Origin: JAWVZU01 sp033722075
GTDB lineage: Bacteria; Pseudomonadota; Gammaproteobacteria; Xanthomonadales; SZUA-38
Reading direction: 5' to 3'
Assembly (NCBI GenBank): GCA_033722075.1
Contig: JAWVZU010000040.1
Span: 1-18,840, forward strand
DNA: 18,840 nucleotides
The notes below the pieces were generated by a model. The model was given only the letters and a program-made list of their open reading frames with translations, was not told the DNA's origin and searched no databases. Of the stretch, positions 1 to 7,460 are shown in pieces; within the stretch, counting starts at the first letter, position 1, and every line of letters begins with the position of its first letter. A program made the position numbers and the translations under genes.

Positions 1-1428
1 GCCACCCACGTCTGGTCCCACAAGGCGCGCATCGTTCAGTTCCTGGCCGCGATGCGGCATTTTCGCGCGGCCCGGGAGGCGGAGGGCCGGGAGGTGATCT
101 ATCGTTCCCTTGGCGCGCACCCGCACCGATCGTTGGCGGCCTGCCTCGCCGGCGACATTGAGTCGCTGGGCGTCTCCAAGGTCCTGCTCATGGAGGCAGG
201 AGATTACCGGGTGCAGCATGGCCTGGTCTCGGCGATCGGGCGCACCGGGGCGGAGCTGGAAGTGATCGACGACCCGCACTTCCTGTGTTCCAGGACGGAT
301 TTCGAGGCCTGGCTGGCCGAGCAGAAACAGCCCCGCATGGAGTTCTTCTACCGGCGCATGCGCAAGCGCTACGACGTGCTGATGGAAGACGGCGAGCCGG
401 TCGGCGGCAAATGGAATCTCGATCGCGAGAACCGGGCGTCCTTCGATCGGGATGGGCCGCCGGGGGAGGGGGCCTGCTTACCGTTCGAGCCGAACGAGCT
501 GACCCGTGTGGTCATCGACCTGGTCGAGGAACGGTTCCCGGATCATCCGGGAGAGCTGGACGATTTCGGCTGGCCGGTAACGCCGGAACAGGCCCGCAGG
601 GCGCTGGACGACTTCATCGCCAACCGGCTGGAAGACTTCGGTACCTACCAGGATGCCATGTGGACCGGACGGCCTTTCCTGTTTCATGCCCGGATCTCAT
701 CGGCGCTCAACCTGAAGCTCCTGGATCCGCGCCAGGCGATCGAAGCGGCGCAAAAGGCCTATGGCGACGGCGCCGCGCCGCTGAACTCGGTGGAAGGCTT
801 CATCCGGCAGATCCTCGGCTGGCGGGAATACATTCGGGGGATCTATCTTGCGCGCATGCCGGGCTATCTGGAAGTCAACACCCTGGACCATCGGGAAGCG
901 CTGCCCGAGTTCTACTGGACCGGTGAAACGACCATGAACTGTGTGTCCGAAGTGGTTCGCCAGACCCTGCGCTACGGCTATGCCCACCATATCCAGCGGC
1001 TCATGGTGACCGGGCTTTTCGGGCTGCTCTACGGAATCGAGCCCAGGGAACTGCACGAGTGGTATCTGGCGGTCTACGTCGATGCAGTCGAATGGGTCGA
1101 GGCACCGAATACGATCGGCATGTCCCAGTACGCCGACGGCGGCTTTCTGGCCAGCAAACCTTACGCGGCGACCGGCAAATACATTCAGCGGATGAGCAAC
1201 TACTGCGATGGGTGCCGTTACAAACCGGCCGAGAAGGTGGGCCCGAAGGCGTGCCCCTTCACGACGTTCTACTGGGATTTCCTGCTCCGCCACGAGGATC
1301 GGTTTCGGGACCACCCGCGGATGGCGCTGCAGGTGCGCAACCTGGACCGGCTGGACGACCAGACCCGCGAGGCGATCCAGAGCAGGGCCTCGGAGCTCCG
1401 GTCCGCCGTCCTCAGCTCGGAACTCTAG
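1..1428 (+). CDS. Iron-sulfur photolyase/cryptochrome-related protein (FeS-BCP type), 5' partial
   Basis: The reading frame is open to the left edge, so the N-terminus is missing; the first in-window ATG (52) is internal to the family's N-terminal Rossmann-like domain. The protein resembles the bacterial (6-4) photolyases/cryptochromes of the PhrB/CryB group, light-driven DNA repair or signalling flavoproteins that carry FAD and a [4Fe-4S] cluster. Family signatures seen are GKWNLDREN, the FAD-domain stretch SVEGFIRQILGWREYIRG, and NTIGMSQYADGG. Four cysteines fit the cluster ligands: one at codon 940-942 (MNC) and three in a C-terminal CDGC...KACPF motif (codons 1204, 1213, 1252). The gene ends with TAG, 8 bp before the convergent prpD stop. 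Family assignment is firm. Whether it repairs DNA or acts as a photoreceptor cannot be read from the sequence. Confidence 0.93.
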   Translation, partial: ATHVWSHKARIVQFLAAMRHFRAAREAEGREVIYRSLGAHPHRSLAACLAGDIESLGVSKVLLMEAGDYRVQHGLVSAIGRTGAELEVIDDPHFLCSRTDFEAWLAEQKQPRMEFFYRRMRKRYDVLMEDGEPVGGKWNLDRENRASFDRDGPPGEGACLPFEPNELTRVVIDLVEERFPDHPGELDDFGWPVTPEQARRALDDFIANRLEDFGTYQDAMWTGRPFLFHARISSALNLKLLDPRQAIEAAQKAYGDGAAPLNSVEGFIRQILGWREYIRGIYLARMPGYLEVNTLDHREALPEFYWTGETTMNCVSEVVRQTLRYGYAHHIQRLMVTGLFGLLYGIEPRELHEWYLAVYVDAVEWVEAPNTIGMSQYADGGFLASKPYAATGKYIQRMSNYCDGCRYKPAEKVGPKACPFTTFYWDFLLRHEDRFRDHPRMALQVRNLDRLDDQTREAIQSRASELRSAVLSSEL

Positions 1429-1436
1429 TCCGGGGT

Positions 1437-2891
1437 TCAGGCGCCGACGGCAAAAAGGTCCATGAACTCGTGCACCGGCGTGGCCTCCAGCTCTTCCTGG
1501 TCGGCGCACAGGGTCTTGATCTGCTCGGCCTGGCGCTTCGAAAGGTGGGCGCCCAGCGCCTTTTCGAATTTGCTGATGAGCACCGGGATGCCCTCGTCGC
1601 GGCGCCGGCGGTGGCCGATCGGGTAGTCGACCTGGACCCGGTCGGTGGAACTGCCGTCGGTGAAGAACACCTGTATCGCGTTGCCGATCGCCCGCTTCTC
1701 CGGGTCGAAATAGTCCTTTGTGAACGCTTCGTTCTCGCTCACTTCCATCTTGTCCCGCAGGGCGTCGATACGCGGGTCGGCGGCGACCCGGTCTTCGTAG
1801 CTCTCGGCGGTCAGCTCGCCGAAGATCAGCGGCACGGCCACCATGTACTGGATGCAATGGTCGCGGTCGGCGTAGTTGTCCAGCGGACCGGTCTTGTCGA
1901 TGATCCGGCTGCCGGCTTCCTGGGTCTCTATGACGACGCGTTCCACCTCGTCGATGCGCGGCCCGACCTGCTCGTGCAGCGCGAGCGCGCATTCGACGGC
2001 GGTCTGGGCGTGGAACTCGGCCGGGAAGGAGATCTTGAACAGCACGTTTTCCATGACGTAACTGCCGTAGTCGCGCTGAAACTGGAACTCGTTGCCCTTG
2101 AACAGCACATCGTAGAAACCCCAGGTCTTGGCCGACAGGGCCGACGGGTAGCCCATCTCGCCGGTCATCGCGATCAGTGCCAGCTGCACGGCCCGGCGGC
2201 AGGCGTCGCCGGCCGCCCAGCTCTTTCTCGATCCTGTGTTCGGCGCGTGACGATAGGTACGCAGGGCCCCGCCGTCGATCCACGCATTGGAAACGGCGTT
2301 GACCACGTCATCGCGGGATCCGCCGAGCATGCGGGTCACGACCGCCGTGCTGGCGATGCGGACCAGGAGGACGTGGTCCAGGCCCACCCGGTTGTAGCTG
2401 TTTTCCAGCGCGAGCACGCCCTGGATCTCGTGAGCCTTGATCGACGCGGTCAGTACATCCCGCATGGTCAATGTCGCCTTGCCGGAGGCGGCGCTGCGGC
2501 GTGAAAGATAGTCCGCGACCGCCAGGATCGCGCCCAGGTTGTCGGACGGGTGGCCCCATTCCGCCGCCAGCCAGGTGTCGTTGAAATCGAGCCAGCGGAT
2601 CAGCGCTCCGATGTTGAAGGCGCCCTGGACCGGATCGAGCTGATGCGAGGTGCCCGGGACCTTGGCCCCGCCCGGCATGTCGGCGCCCGGCACCACCGGC
2701 CCCAGCAACTTGACGCACTCCGGATGATGCAGGGCCATCAGGGCGCAGGCCAGGCTGTCCATCACGCAATAGCGGGCGGTCCGGTAGGCCTCGTCGCTGT
2801 CTACCCGATAGTCGCAGACGTAGTTGGCGATATCCAAGAGCGGTTGATCGGGGTCGGGCCGTGCGGCCGAGCGTCGGTCGTGGGTGGACAT
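1437..2891 (-). CDS. prpD: 2-methylcitrate dehydratase PrpD
   Basis: This gene encodes 484 aa, almost the length of E. coli PrpD (483 aa as I recall it). PrpD dehydrates 2-methylcitrate to 2-methyl-cis-aconitate in the cytosolic methylcitrate cycle of propionyl-CoA oxidation. Family blocks are very well kept, including LDPVQGAFNIGALIRWLDFN followed by DTWLAAEWGHPSDN, then LENSYNRVGLDHVLL, RTYRHAPNTGSRKSWAAGDA, GSYVMENVLFKISFPAEFH and ADRDHCIQYMVA. The frame stays open upstream into prpB, but the ATG at 2891 is right: it is preceded by a GGAGA ribosome site, and the N-terminus (MSTHDRRS, then LLDIANYV) aligns with the family. It lies 14 bp downstream of prpB and is the last gene of the mdh-prpB-prpD operon. 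Confidence 0.97.
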   Translation of the reverse strand: MSTHDRRSAARPDPDQPLLDIANYVCDYRVDSDEAYRTARYCVMDSLACALMALHHPECVKLLGPVVPGADMPGGAKVPGTSHQLDPVQGAFNIGALIRWLDFNDTWLAAEWGHPSDNLGAILAVADYLSRRSAASGKATLTMRDVLTASIKAHEIQGVLALENSYNRVGLDHVLLVRIASTAVVTRMLGGSRDDVVNAVSNAWIDGGALRTYRHAPNTGSRKSWAAGDACRRAVQLALIAMTGEMGYPSALSAKTWGFYDVLFKGNEFQFQRDYGSYVMENVLFKISFPAEFHAQTAVECALALHEQVGPRIDEVERVVIETQEAGSRIIDKTGPLDNYADRDHCIQYMVAVPLIFGELTAESYEDRVAADPRIDALRDKMEVSENEAFTKDYFDPEKRAIGNAIQVFFTDGSSTDRVQVDYPIGHRRRRDEGIPVLISKFEKALGAHLSKRQAEQIKTLCADQEELEATPVHEFMDLFAVGA

Positions 2892-2905
2892 GGTTTTTCT
2901 CCGGG

Positions 2906-3790
2906 CTAGTCGTCGTCGCCAAACAGCGCGTCGAGCTTCTGTTCGAAGCTGTGATAATCGAGGTAGTCGTAGAGTTCTTCCCGGGTCTGCATGATCTCCA
3001 GGACGTTCTTTTGATGGCCGTCGGCCAGCAGGGCGCGGTAGGTGGTCTCGGCCGCCTTGTTCATGGCGCGATAGGCCGAACAGCAGTAAAGCACGATGTC
3101 CACGCCGGCCTCGCCGAGCTCCGGCGTCGTGAACAGCGGGGTCTTCCCGAATTCCGTGATGTTGGCCAGGATGGGCACGCCGACGGCGTCCTTGAAGGCC
3201 CGGTACTGGTCCAGGGTCTGCATCGCCTCCGGGAAGATCATGTCGGCGCCGGCTTCGACGCAGGCCACCGCCCGATCGACCGCCCGGTCCATGCCCTCGA
3301 CGGCGAGCGCATCGGTCCGGGCCATGATCACAAAACCGTCGTCGTCCCTGGCATCCACCGCCGCCTTGATCCGGTCGACCATCTCGTCCCGGGTCACGAT
3401 CGCCTTCCCGGGGCGGTGACCACACCGCTTCTGCGCGACCTGATCCTCGATATGCATGGCCGCGGCGCCGAACTTGATCAGCGATTTCACCGTTCGGGCA
3501 ATGTTGAAGGCGCCGCCGAAGCCGGTGTCCACGTCCACCAGCAGGGGCAGATCGCAGACATCGGTAATCCGGCGCACGTCGGTGAGGACGTCTTCGAGCG
3601 CGCTGATGCCGAGATCCGGCAGACCGAGGGAATTGGCGGCGACACCTCCGCCGGACAGATAGATTGCCCGGTGACCGATCTGCCTGGCCATGCGGGCCGT
3701 GTAGGCATTGATGGTGCCGACCACCTGGAGCGGCGCGTGCTCGGCCACGAGGGCTCGAAAGCGAGTGCCGGGTGTTCCTTGTCGGTCCAT
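2906..3790 (-). CDS. prpB: 2-methylisocitrate lyase PrpB
   Basis: The 294-aa product belongs to the isocitrate lyase/PEP mutase superfamily. PrpB splits 2-methylisocitrate into pyruvate and succinate. The catalytic motif KRCGH lies at residues 121-125 with the catalytic Cys at 123, as in E. coli PrpB. The metal-binding acidic motif LVDVDTGFGG (residues 84-93) and the SGGGVAA substrate loop (46-52) are present. The ATG at 3790 follows a GAGGATC ribosome site that overlaps the mdh stop region; only 8 bp separate the two genes, so translational coupling is likely. The protein's product succinate can be carried to oxaloacetate through the malate dehydrogenase encoded just upstream. Confidence 0.97.
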   Translation of the reverse strand: MDRQGTPGTRFRALVAEHAPLQVVGTINAYTARMARQIGHRAIYLSGGGVAANSLGLPDLGISALEDVLTDVRRITDVCDLPLLVDVDTGFGGAFNIARTVKSLIKFGAAAMHIEDQVAQKRCGHRPGKAIVTRDEMVDRIKAAVDARDDDGFVIMARTDALAVEGMDRAVDRAVACVEAGADMIFPEAMQTLDQYRAFKDAVGVPILANITEFGKTPLFTTPELGEAGVDIVLYCCSAYRAMNKAAETTYRALLADGHQKNVLEIMQTREELYDYLDYHSFEQKLDALFGDDD

Positions 3791-3798
3791 GGGGATCC

Positions 3799-4776
3799 TC
3801 AGAGCAGCGCTTCGACCGCGCTGCGCTCCTCACGCAGCTCGCGGTCCGTCGCATCCATGCGCTCGCGGCTGAACTCGTCGATCTGCAGATCCTGGACGAT
3901 CTTCCAGTCACCGTCCGAGCATTGGCACGGGAAGCTGTAGATCACGCCGGGGTCGATCCCGTAGGAGCCGTCCGAGGTTACGGCCATGGAAACCCAGTCG
4001 TCGTCCGGCGTCCCCAGCGCCCAGCTGCGGACGTGGTCAATAGCCGAAGATGCCGCCGACGCCGCGCTCGAAGCGCCGCGAGCCTTGATGATTGCGGCAC
4101 CGCGCTGCTGTACCGTCGGAATGAACTCATCCCGGTACCAGTCCTGGCCGACCATGGTGGGCGCCGCCTTGCCATCCGCCATCGCAAACCGGATGTCCGG
4201 GTACTGGGTGGACGAGTGATTGCCCCAGATGATCATCTTCTTCACCGTGCCCTGGTGAACGCCGGTCTTTTCCGCCAGCTGGGCGATGGCCCGGTTGTGG
4301 TCCAGGCGGGTCATGGCGGTGAAATTCCGGGGATCCAGGTCCGGGGCATTGGCCTGCGCGATGAGGGCGTTGGTGTTGGCCGGGTTGCCCACCACCAGCA
4401 CCTTGACGTCGCGCGAGGCGTGGTCGTTGAGGGCCTTGCCCTGGGGGCCGAAGATCTTGCCGTTTTCGCTGAGGAGATCCTTCCGCTCCATCCCCGGCCC
4501 ACGCGGCTTGGCGCCGACCAGCAGCGCATAGTCCGCGCCGGCGAAGGCCTCATTTGCATCGGTAGTGCCGACGGTCCCGGCCAGCAGCGGAAAGGCGCAG
4601 TCGTTCAGTTCCATGATCACACCGCCCAGCGCATCCAGAGCCGGTGGAATCTCCAGCAGCTGCAGGATGACCGGCTGATCCGGTCCCAGCATGTCGCCGG
4701 CCGCAATTCGAAAGCACAGTTGGTAACCGATCTGACCGGCCGCGCCGGTGATGGCGACTCGCACGGGCTGTTTCAT
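3799..4776 (-). CDS. mdh: NAD-dependent malate dehydrogenase
   Basis: This 325-aa protein is of the cytosolic-type malate dehydrogenase group and interconverts malate and oxaloacetate with NAD. Visible sites are the nucleotide-binding GAAGQIGY (residues 11-18), the substrate-binding loop PRGPGMERKDLL (91-102), NPANTNAL (131-138), the TRLDHNRA block with the Arg/Asp pair (156-163), and the catalytic His in WGNHSSTQYPD (His187). The ATG at 4776 has a GAGGAAC ribosome site. It is the first gene of the operon with prpB and prpD, downstream of a good sigma70-like promoter. Its place here suggests a role in returning succinate carbon to oxaloacetate during propionate oxidation. If it is the only mdh in the genome, it would also serve the TCA cycle. 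Confidence 0.96.
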   Translation of the reverse strand: MKQPVRVAITGAAGQIGYQLCFRIAAGDMLGPDQPVILQLLEIPPALDALGGVIMELNDCAFPLLAGTVGTTDANEAFAGADYALLVGAKPRGPGMERKDLLSENGKIFGPQGKALNDHASRDVKVLVVGNPANTNALIAQANAPDLDPRNFTAMTRLDHNRAIAQLAEKTGVHQGTVKKMIIWGNHSSTQYPDIRFAMADGKAAPTMVGQDWYRDEFIPTVQQRGAAIIKARGASSAASAASSAIDHVRSWALGTPDDDWVSMAVTSDGSYGIDPGVIYSFPCQCSDGDWKIVQDLQIDEFSRERMDATDRELREERSAVEALL

Positions 4777-4812
4777 GGAAGTTCCTCATGTCGCAGGTTG
4801 GGAAGGCCCGGT

Positions 4813-4841
4813 ATTGTAATGCGACCGCGGTTTGGACCCAA
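4813..4841 (-). promoter_or_regulatory. Sigma70-like promoter for mdh-prpB-prpD
   Basis: On the minus strand, TTGGGT (4836-4841) and TACAAT (4813-4818) are separated by exactly 17 bp. The -10 box differs from TATAAT at one position. Transcription would begin near 4806, giving a leader of about 30 nt before the mdh ATG. No sigma54-type -24/-12 element and no prpR gene were seen, unlike the enterobacterial prp operon. Confidence 0.6.
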
Positions 4842-4912
4842 GCCGGCCAGGTCAAATGCTTGAAATGTTCCGATGACCGCAGCAAGATCCTTTCATGACT
4901 GAGCGGCGGCCG

Positions 4913-5365
4913 ATGAACGAGCACGGCAACTACGATCTGCAGCGGCACGGTCAGATTATGCTGATCTCCATCGAGGGCGCGTGGAACGTCCCGGCATTCG
5001 AACATTACGAATGCGATCTACGGAGCCTGGCCGAGGAGATGTTCTCCGCGGGCCCGTGGGGCCTGATCATGGATGCCCGACGCTGGGAGCTTTCCACGCC
5101 CGATGTGCTGCCGATGGTGTCCCGCCTGTCCGCCTGGCTCGATCAGCGTCGTCTCAAGGGATCTGCGCTGATCACGAAGGGCGACTTTCTCTCCGAGTCG
5201 GTAGCGCGCGAGACCATCTTCGGGCGCGATCGCCAAGCCCCGGTCCGACTGGTCCAGAGCGCTCAGGATGCAACGGAGTTTCTTGCTTCCTGTGGCCTGA
5301 AGATCCCCGAATCCCTCATCCAGTCGATCCGCGCCTTCGAAGCCGCGGCCGAACGCGATGCGTGA
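4913..5365 (+). CDS. Unknown protein, first of a tandem paralogous pair (possibly STAS-like)
   Basis: The function is not recognised. The 150-aa acidic protein has no signal peptide or membrane segment. Alternating hydrophobic strands and amphipathic helices, with a central PWGLIMDARRWELSTPD block, suggest a small alpha/beta domain of the STAS/SpoIIAA kind; this is inference. The next gene encodes a paralogue that aligns along its whole length: both begin M-x-EHG-x-Y and share AWN, PW, DAR-x-W and TP. That alignment favours ATG 4913 over the in-frame ATG at 4895, which has no ribosome site. A weak GAG lies 9 nt before 4913. The gene is divergent from the mdh-prp operon and its stop overlaps the next start by 8 nt. 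Confidence 0.78.
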   Translation: MNEHGNYDLQRHGQIMLISIEGAWNVPAFEHYECDLRSLAEEMFSAGPWGLIMDARRWELSTPDVLPMVSRLSAWLDQRRLKGSALITKGDFLSESVARETIFGRDRQAPVRLVQSAQDATEFLASCGLKIPESLIQSIRAFEAAAERDA

Positions 5366-5780
5366 GCACGGGGACTACCGGATCGATCGGTTCGATGACG
5401 TCGTAGTCTCCGTTGTCCTGGATGCGTGGAATCTCGAGACCATGCAATCCTACGCGTCCCAGTTTCGCGCGCTTTTTGACGACTGTGGCCGGGACCCGTG
5501 GGCCCTGGTGGTCGACGCCCGTCAATGGCGTCTGGCGACGCCGGAGGTCGGCCCGGAGCTCGGTGAACTGGCACGGTGGAAAGACCGCAATGGGCTGGTG
5601 GCGGCGGCCTACATCAACATTGCGGACGACGAGCTGAAATCCCATTTTGCCGCCGACCAGATATTCCGCCACTACGACAAGGCACGCGTCGCACTGGTCG
5701 AAGAACCGGTTGATGCACTGACCTGGGTATCCGCCCACGGCTTCGAGGTGTCCCCGGACCTGCAGGCGCACCTGCGCTGA
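5358..5780 (+). CDS. Unknown protein, second of a tandem paralogous pair (possibly STAS-like)
   Basis: This 140-aa protein is a diverged copy of its upstream neighbour and starts inside that gene's last codons (ATGCGTGA overlap), so translation is probably coupled. Shared blocks are EHGDY at the N-terminus, DAWN near residue 23, PWALVVDARQWRLATPE in the centre, and a C-terminal HGFEVSPDL that matches CGLKIPESL of the first copy. No catalytic motif, metal site, signal peptide or membrane segment is visible. A small regulatory or partner-binding STAS-like domain is a guess from the strand-helix pattern. The two copies could form a heterodimer. It ends 4 bp before the convergent murJ stop. Confidence 0.78.
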   Translation: MREHGDYRIDRFDDVVVSVVLDAWNLETMQSYASQFRALFDDCGRDPWALVVDARQWRLATPEVGPELGELARWKDRNGLVAAAYINIADDELKSHFAADQIFRHYDKARVALVEEPVDALTWVSAHGFEVSPDLQAHLR

Positions 5781-5784
5781 CGGA

Positions 5785-7341
5785 CTACAGTGGCGCGTCG
5801 CGCAATTCTCGGCGGAGCACGCCCGTAGCGAGTGTCACCAGTCCGTAAATTGCCATGGCGCCGCCGATGAGCCAGGCGAGATTCCCGATTCGCGTGGTCA
5901 GCGTCATATCGGCCCAGGCGGCCCAGGGGGGCATGCGCCAGACGAGAAACGCGACCATGAGCCCGCAGGCGGCGCCGATTCCGGCCCAGTGACGTCCCCA
6001 GCCGGCAACCGGCTCGTAGGCGCCGTCACGCCTCAGCGCCCGATACAGCAGCCCGGCATTCAGGTAGGCCGAGCAGCTGCTGGCCAGGGCCAGGCCGGCG
6101 TGCGGCGGGGCGATCGGATTCCTCAGCAGAATGGCCACGAAGGTAAGGTTGAGCACGACGTTGCTCACCAGGGCGACCACGGCAATCTTGACCGGGGTTC
6201 GCGTATCCTGGCGCGAATAGAAGGCCGGGGCCAGGACCTTGATCATCACGTAGCCGGGCAGGCCCAGCGCATAGGCGGCGACGCTGGCGGCCGTCATGAA
6301 CAGGTCGTCGCGGCCGAATTCGCCATAGTGAAACAGGGTTGCCACCAGCGGAGCGGCGATCACCCCGAGGCCGACCGCAGCTGGAAGGGCGATGAGCGTA
6401 CCGGTGCGAAGACCCCAGTCCAGCGTGCGCGAAAATCCATCCGGATCCACTCCCGCGTGCCGGCGCGACAGGCTGGGCAGGATGACCGTCGAGATGGCGA
6501 TGCCGAACACTCCGAGCGGAAATTCGAGCAGCCGATCCGAGTAGTACAGCCAGCTGATCGCGCCGGCCGTGATGAAGGACGCGATCTGCGTATCCACCAG
6601 GATATTGAGCTGGGCGACCGAGGAGCCGATCAGGGTGGGCACCATCAGCTTGCCGATCTTGCGCACCCCGGGGTGATCGAAGCGGACCACCGGCCGGCGC
6701 AAGAGGCCCATGCGGGCCAGCGCCGGAAGCTGCAGGCCCAGCTGAAGCACCCCCGCGATGAACACGCCCCAGGCCAGAGCGACGATGGGCTGTTCGAAGG
6801 CAGGTGCAAGCCACAGCGCTGCGCCGATCAGGGCGAGATTGAGCAGCACCGGCGTGAATGCCGGGACCGCGAAGCGGCCGAAGGTATTGAGGATGCCCCC
6901 GGCCATCGCGGTCAGGGAGATGAACAGGGCATAGGGAAAAGTGATCCGGAGCATCCGTTGCGCCAGATCGAACAGTTCCGGCTGCTCGGTCAGCCCGAAT
7001 GCAAACAGGTAGACGAAGCCCGGGGCGAACAGCATGCCCAACCCCACGATCAGGCTGACCACGGCGAGCAGTGCGCCGGTGGTTGCGTCGATCAGGTCGC
7101 GTAGTTCCTCCTCCCGGCCACGCTCGCGGTACTCGTTGAGGACCGGAACGAAAGCCAGCGAAAACGAGCCTTCCGCGAACCAGCGTCGCAGCAGGTTGGG
7201 GATTCGCAGCGCCACGATGAATGCATCGGTGGCCGCGGTTGCGCCGAATATGCGTGCGATGACCACGTCGCGGATGAAGCCGAAAACCCGCGAAAACAGC
7301 GTCATCGAGCTGACGATGGCGGTAGAGCGCAGCAGTTTCAT
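5785..7341 (-). CDS. murJ: Lipid II flippase MurJ
   Basis: The 518-aa polytopic inner-membrane protein belongs to the MOP/MVF superfamily and moves lipid II across the cytoplasmic membrane for peptidoglycan synthesis. The N-terminus MKLLRSTAIVSSMTLFSRV matches the family closely, which fixes the start at ATG 7341, although the frame opens further upstream. Arg18, Arg24 and Arg52 fall at the positions of the essential cavity arginines known in E. coli MurJ. The conserved FAEGSFSLAFVPVL block lies at residues 55-68. The rest is a run of hydrophobic segments consistent with 14 helices. The ribosome site is weak. A promoter lies 40 bp upstream. In many Gammaproteobacteria murJ is a close neighbour of rpsT; here two genes lie between them. 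Confidence 0.96.
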   Translation of the reverse strand: MKLLRSTAIVSSMTLFSRVFGFIRDVVIARIFGATAATDAFIVALRIPNLLRRWFAEGSFSLAFVPVLNEYRERGREEELRDLIDATTGALLAVVSLIVGLGMLFAPGFVYLFAFGLTEQPELFDLAQRMLRITFPYALFISLTAMAGGILNTFGRFAVPAFTPVLLNLALIGAALWLAPAFEQPIVALAWGVFIAGVLQLGLQLPALARMGLLRRPVVRFDHPGVRKIGKLMVPTLIGSSVAQLNILVDTQIASFITAGAISWLYYSDRLLEFPLGVFGIAISTVILPSLSRRHAGVDPDGFSRTLDWGLRTGTLIALPAAVGLGVIAAPLVATLFHYGEFGRDDLFMTAASVAAYALGLPGYVMIKVLAPAFYSRQDTRTPVKIAVVALVSNVVLNLTFVAILLRNPIAPPHAGLALASSCSAYLNAGLLYRALRRDGAYEPVAGWGRHWAGIGAACGLMVAFLVWRMPPWAAWADMTLTTRIGNLAWLIGGAMAIYGLVTLATGVLRRELRDAPL

Positions 7342-7380
7342 GCGAGCATCTGGAACTCGAGCTTGACACTTCAGCGCGCC

Positions 7381-7409
7381 ACTATACGCGCCAGGGCCCA
7401 AAGGGTCAT
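7381..7409 (-). promoter_or_regulatory. Sigma70-like promoter for murJ
   Basis: On the minus strand, ATGACC (7404-7409) and TATAGT (7381-7386) are spaced by 17 bp. They match the consensus at 4/6 and 5/6 positions. A start near 7374 would give a leader of about 33 nt before the murJ ATG at 7341. Confidence 0.5.
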
Positions 7410-7448
7410 GGCTGCAGAAGGGCGAAGAGGGGGCAACCGCGGGTGAGG

Positions 7449-7454
7449 TATACT
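7449..7454 (+). promoter_or_regulatory. -10 box TATACT placed for a leaderless pcm transcript
   Basis: TATACT matches TATAAT at 5 of 6 positions and ends 6 nt before ATG 7461, so transcription would begin at or next to the start codon. No clear -35 box and no usable Shine-Dalgarno sequence were found (only GGGGG directly before the ATG). An alternative is that the box is fortuitous and translation starts at GTG 7443 or ATG 7497. Confidence 0.4.
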
Positions 7455-7460
7455 GGGGGC

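Noticed and set aside
1059..2504. Plus-strand frame of 481 codons opposite photolyase end and prpD
   Set aside because: It has no family resemblance and is antisense to well-conserved PrpD. GC-rich DNA commonly leaves such frames open.
1437..3911. Long minus-strand frame of 824 codons covering prpD and much of prpB
   Set aside because: Only the part from ATG 2891 is PrpD. The upstream part is a shifted reading of prpB, whose own frame carries all catalytic motifs.
5989..7104. Plus-strand frame of 371 codons opposite murJ
   Set aside because: It is the same kind of antisense shadow, Gln/His/Arg-rich and without recognisable domains; murJ on the other strand is certain.
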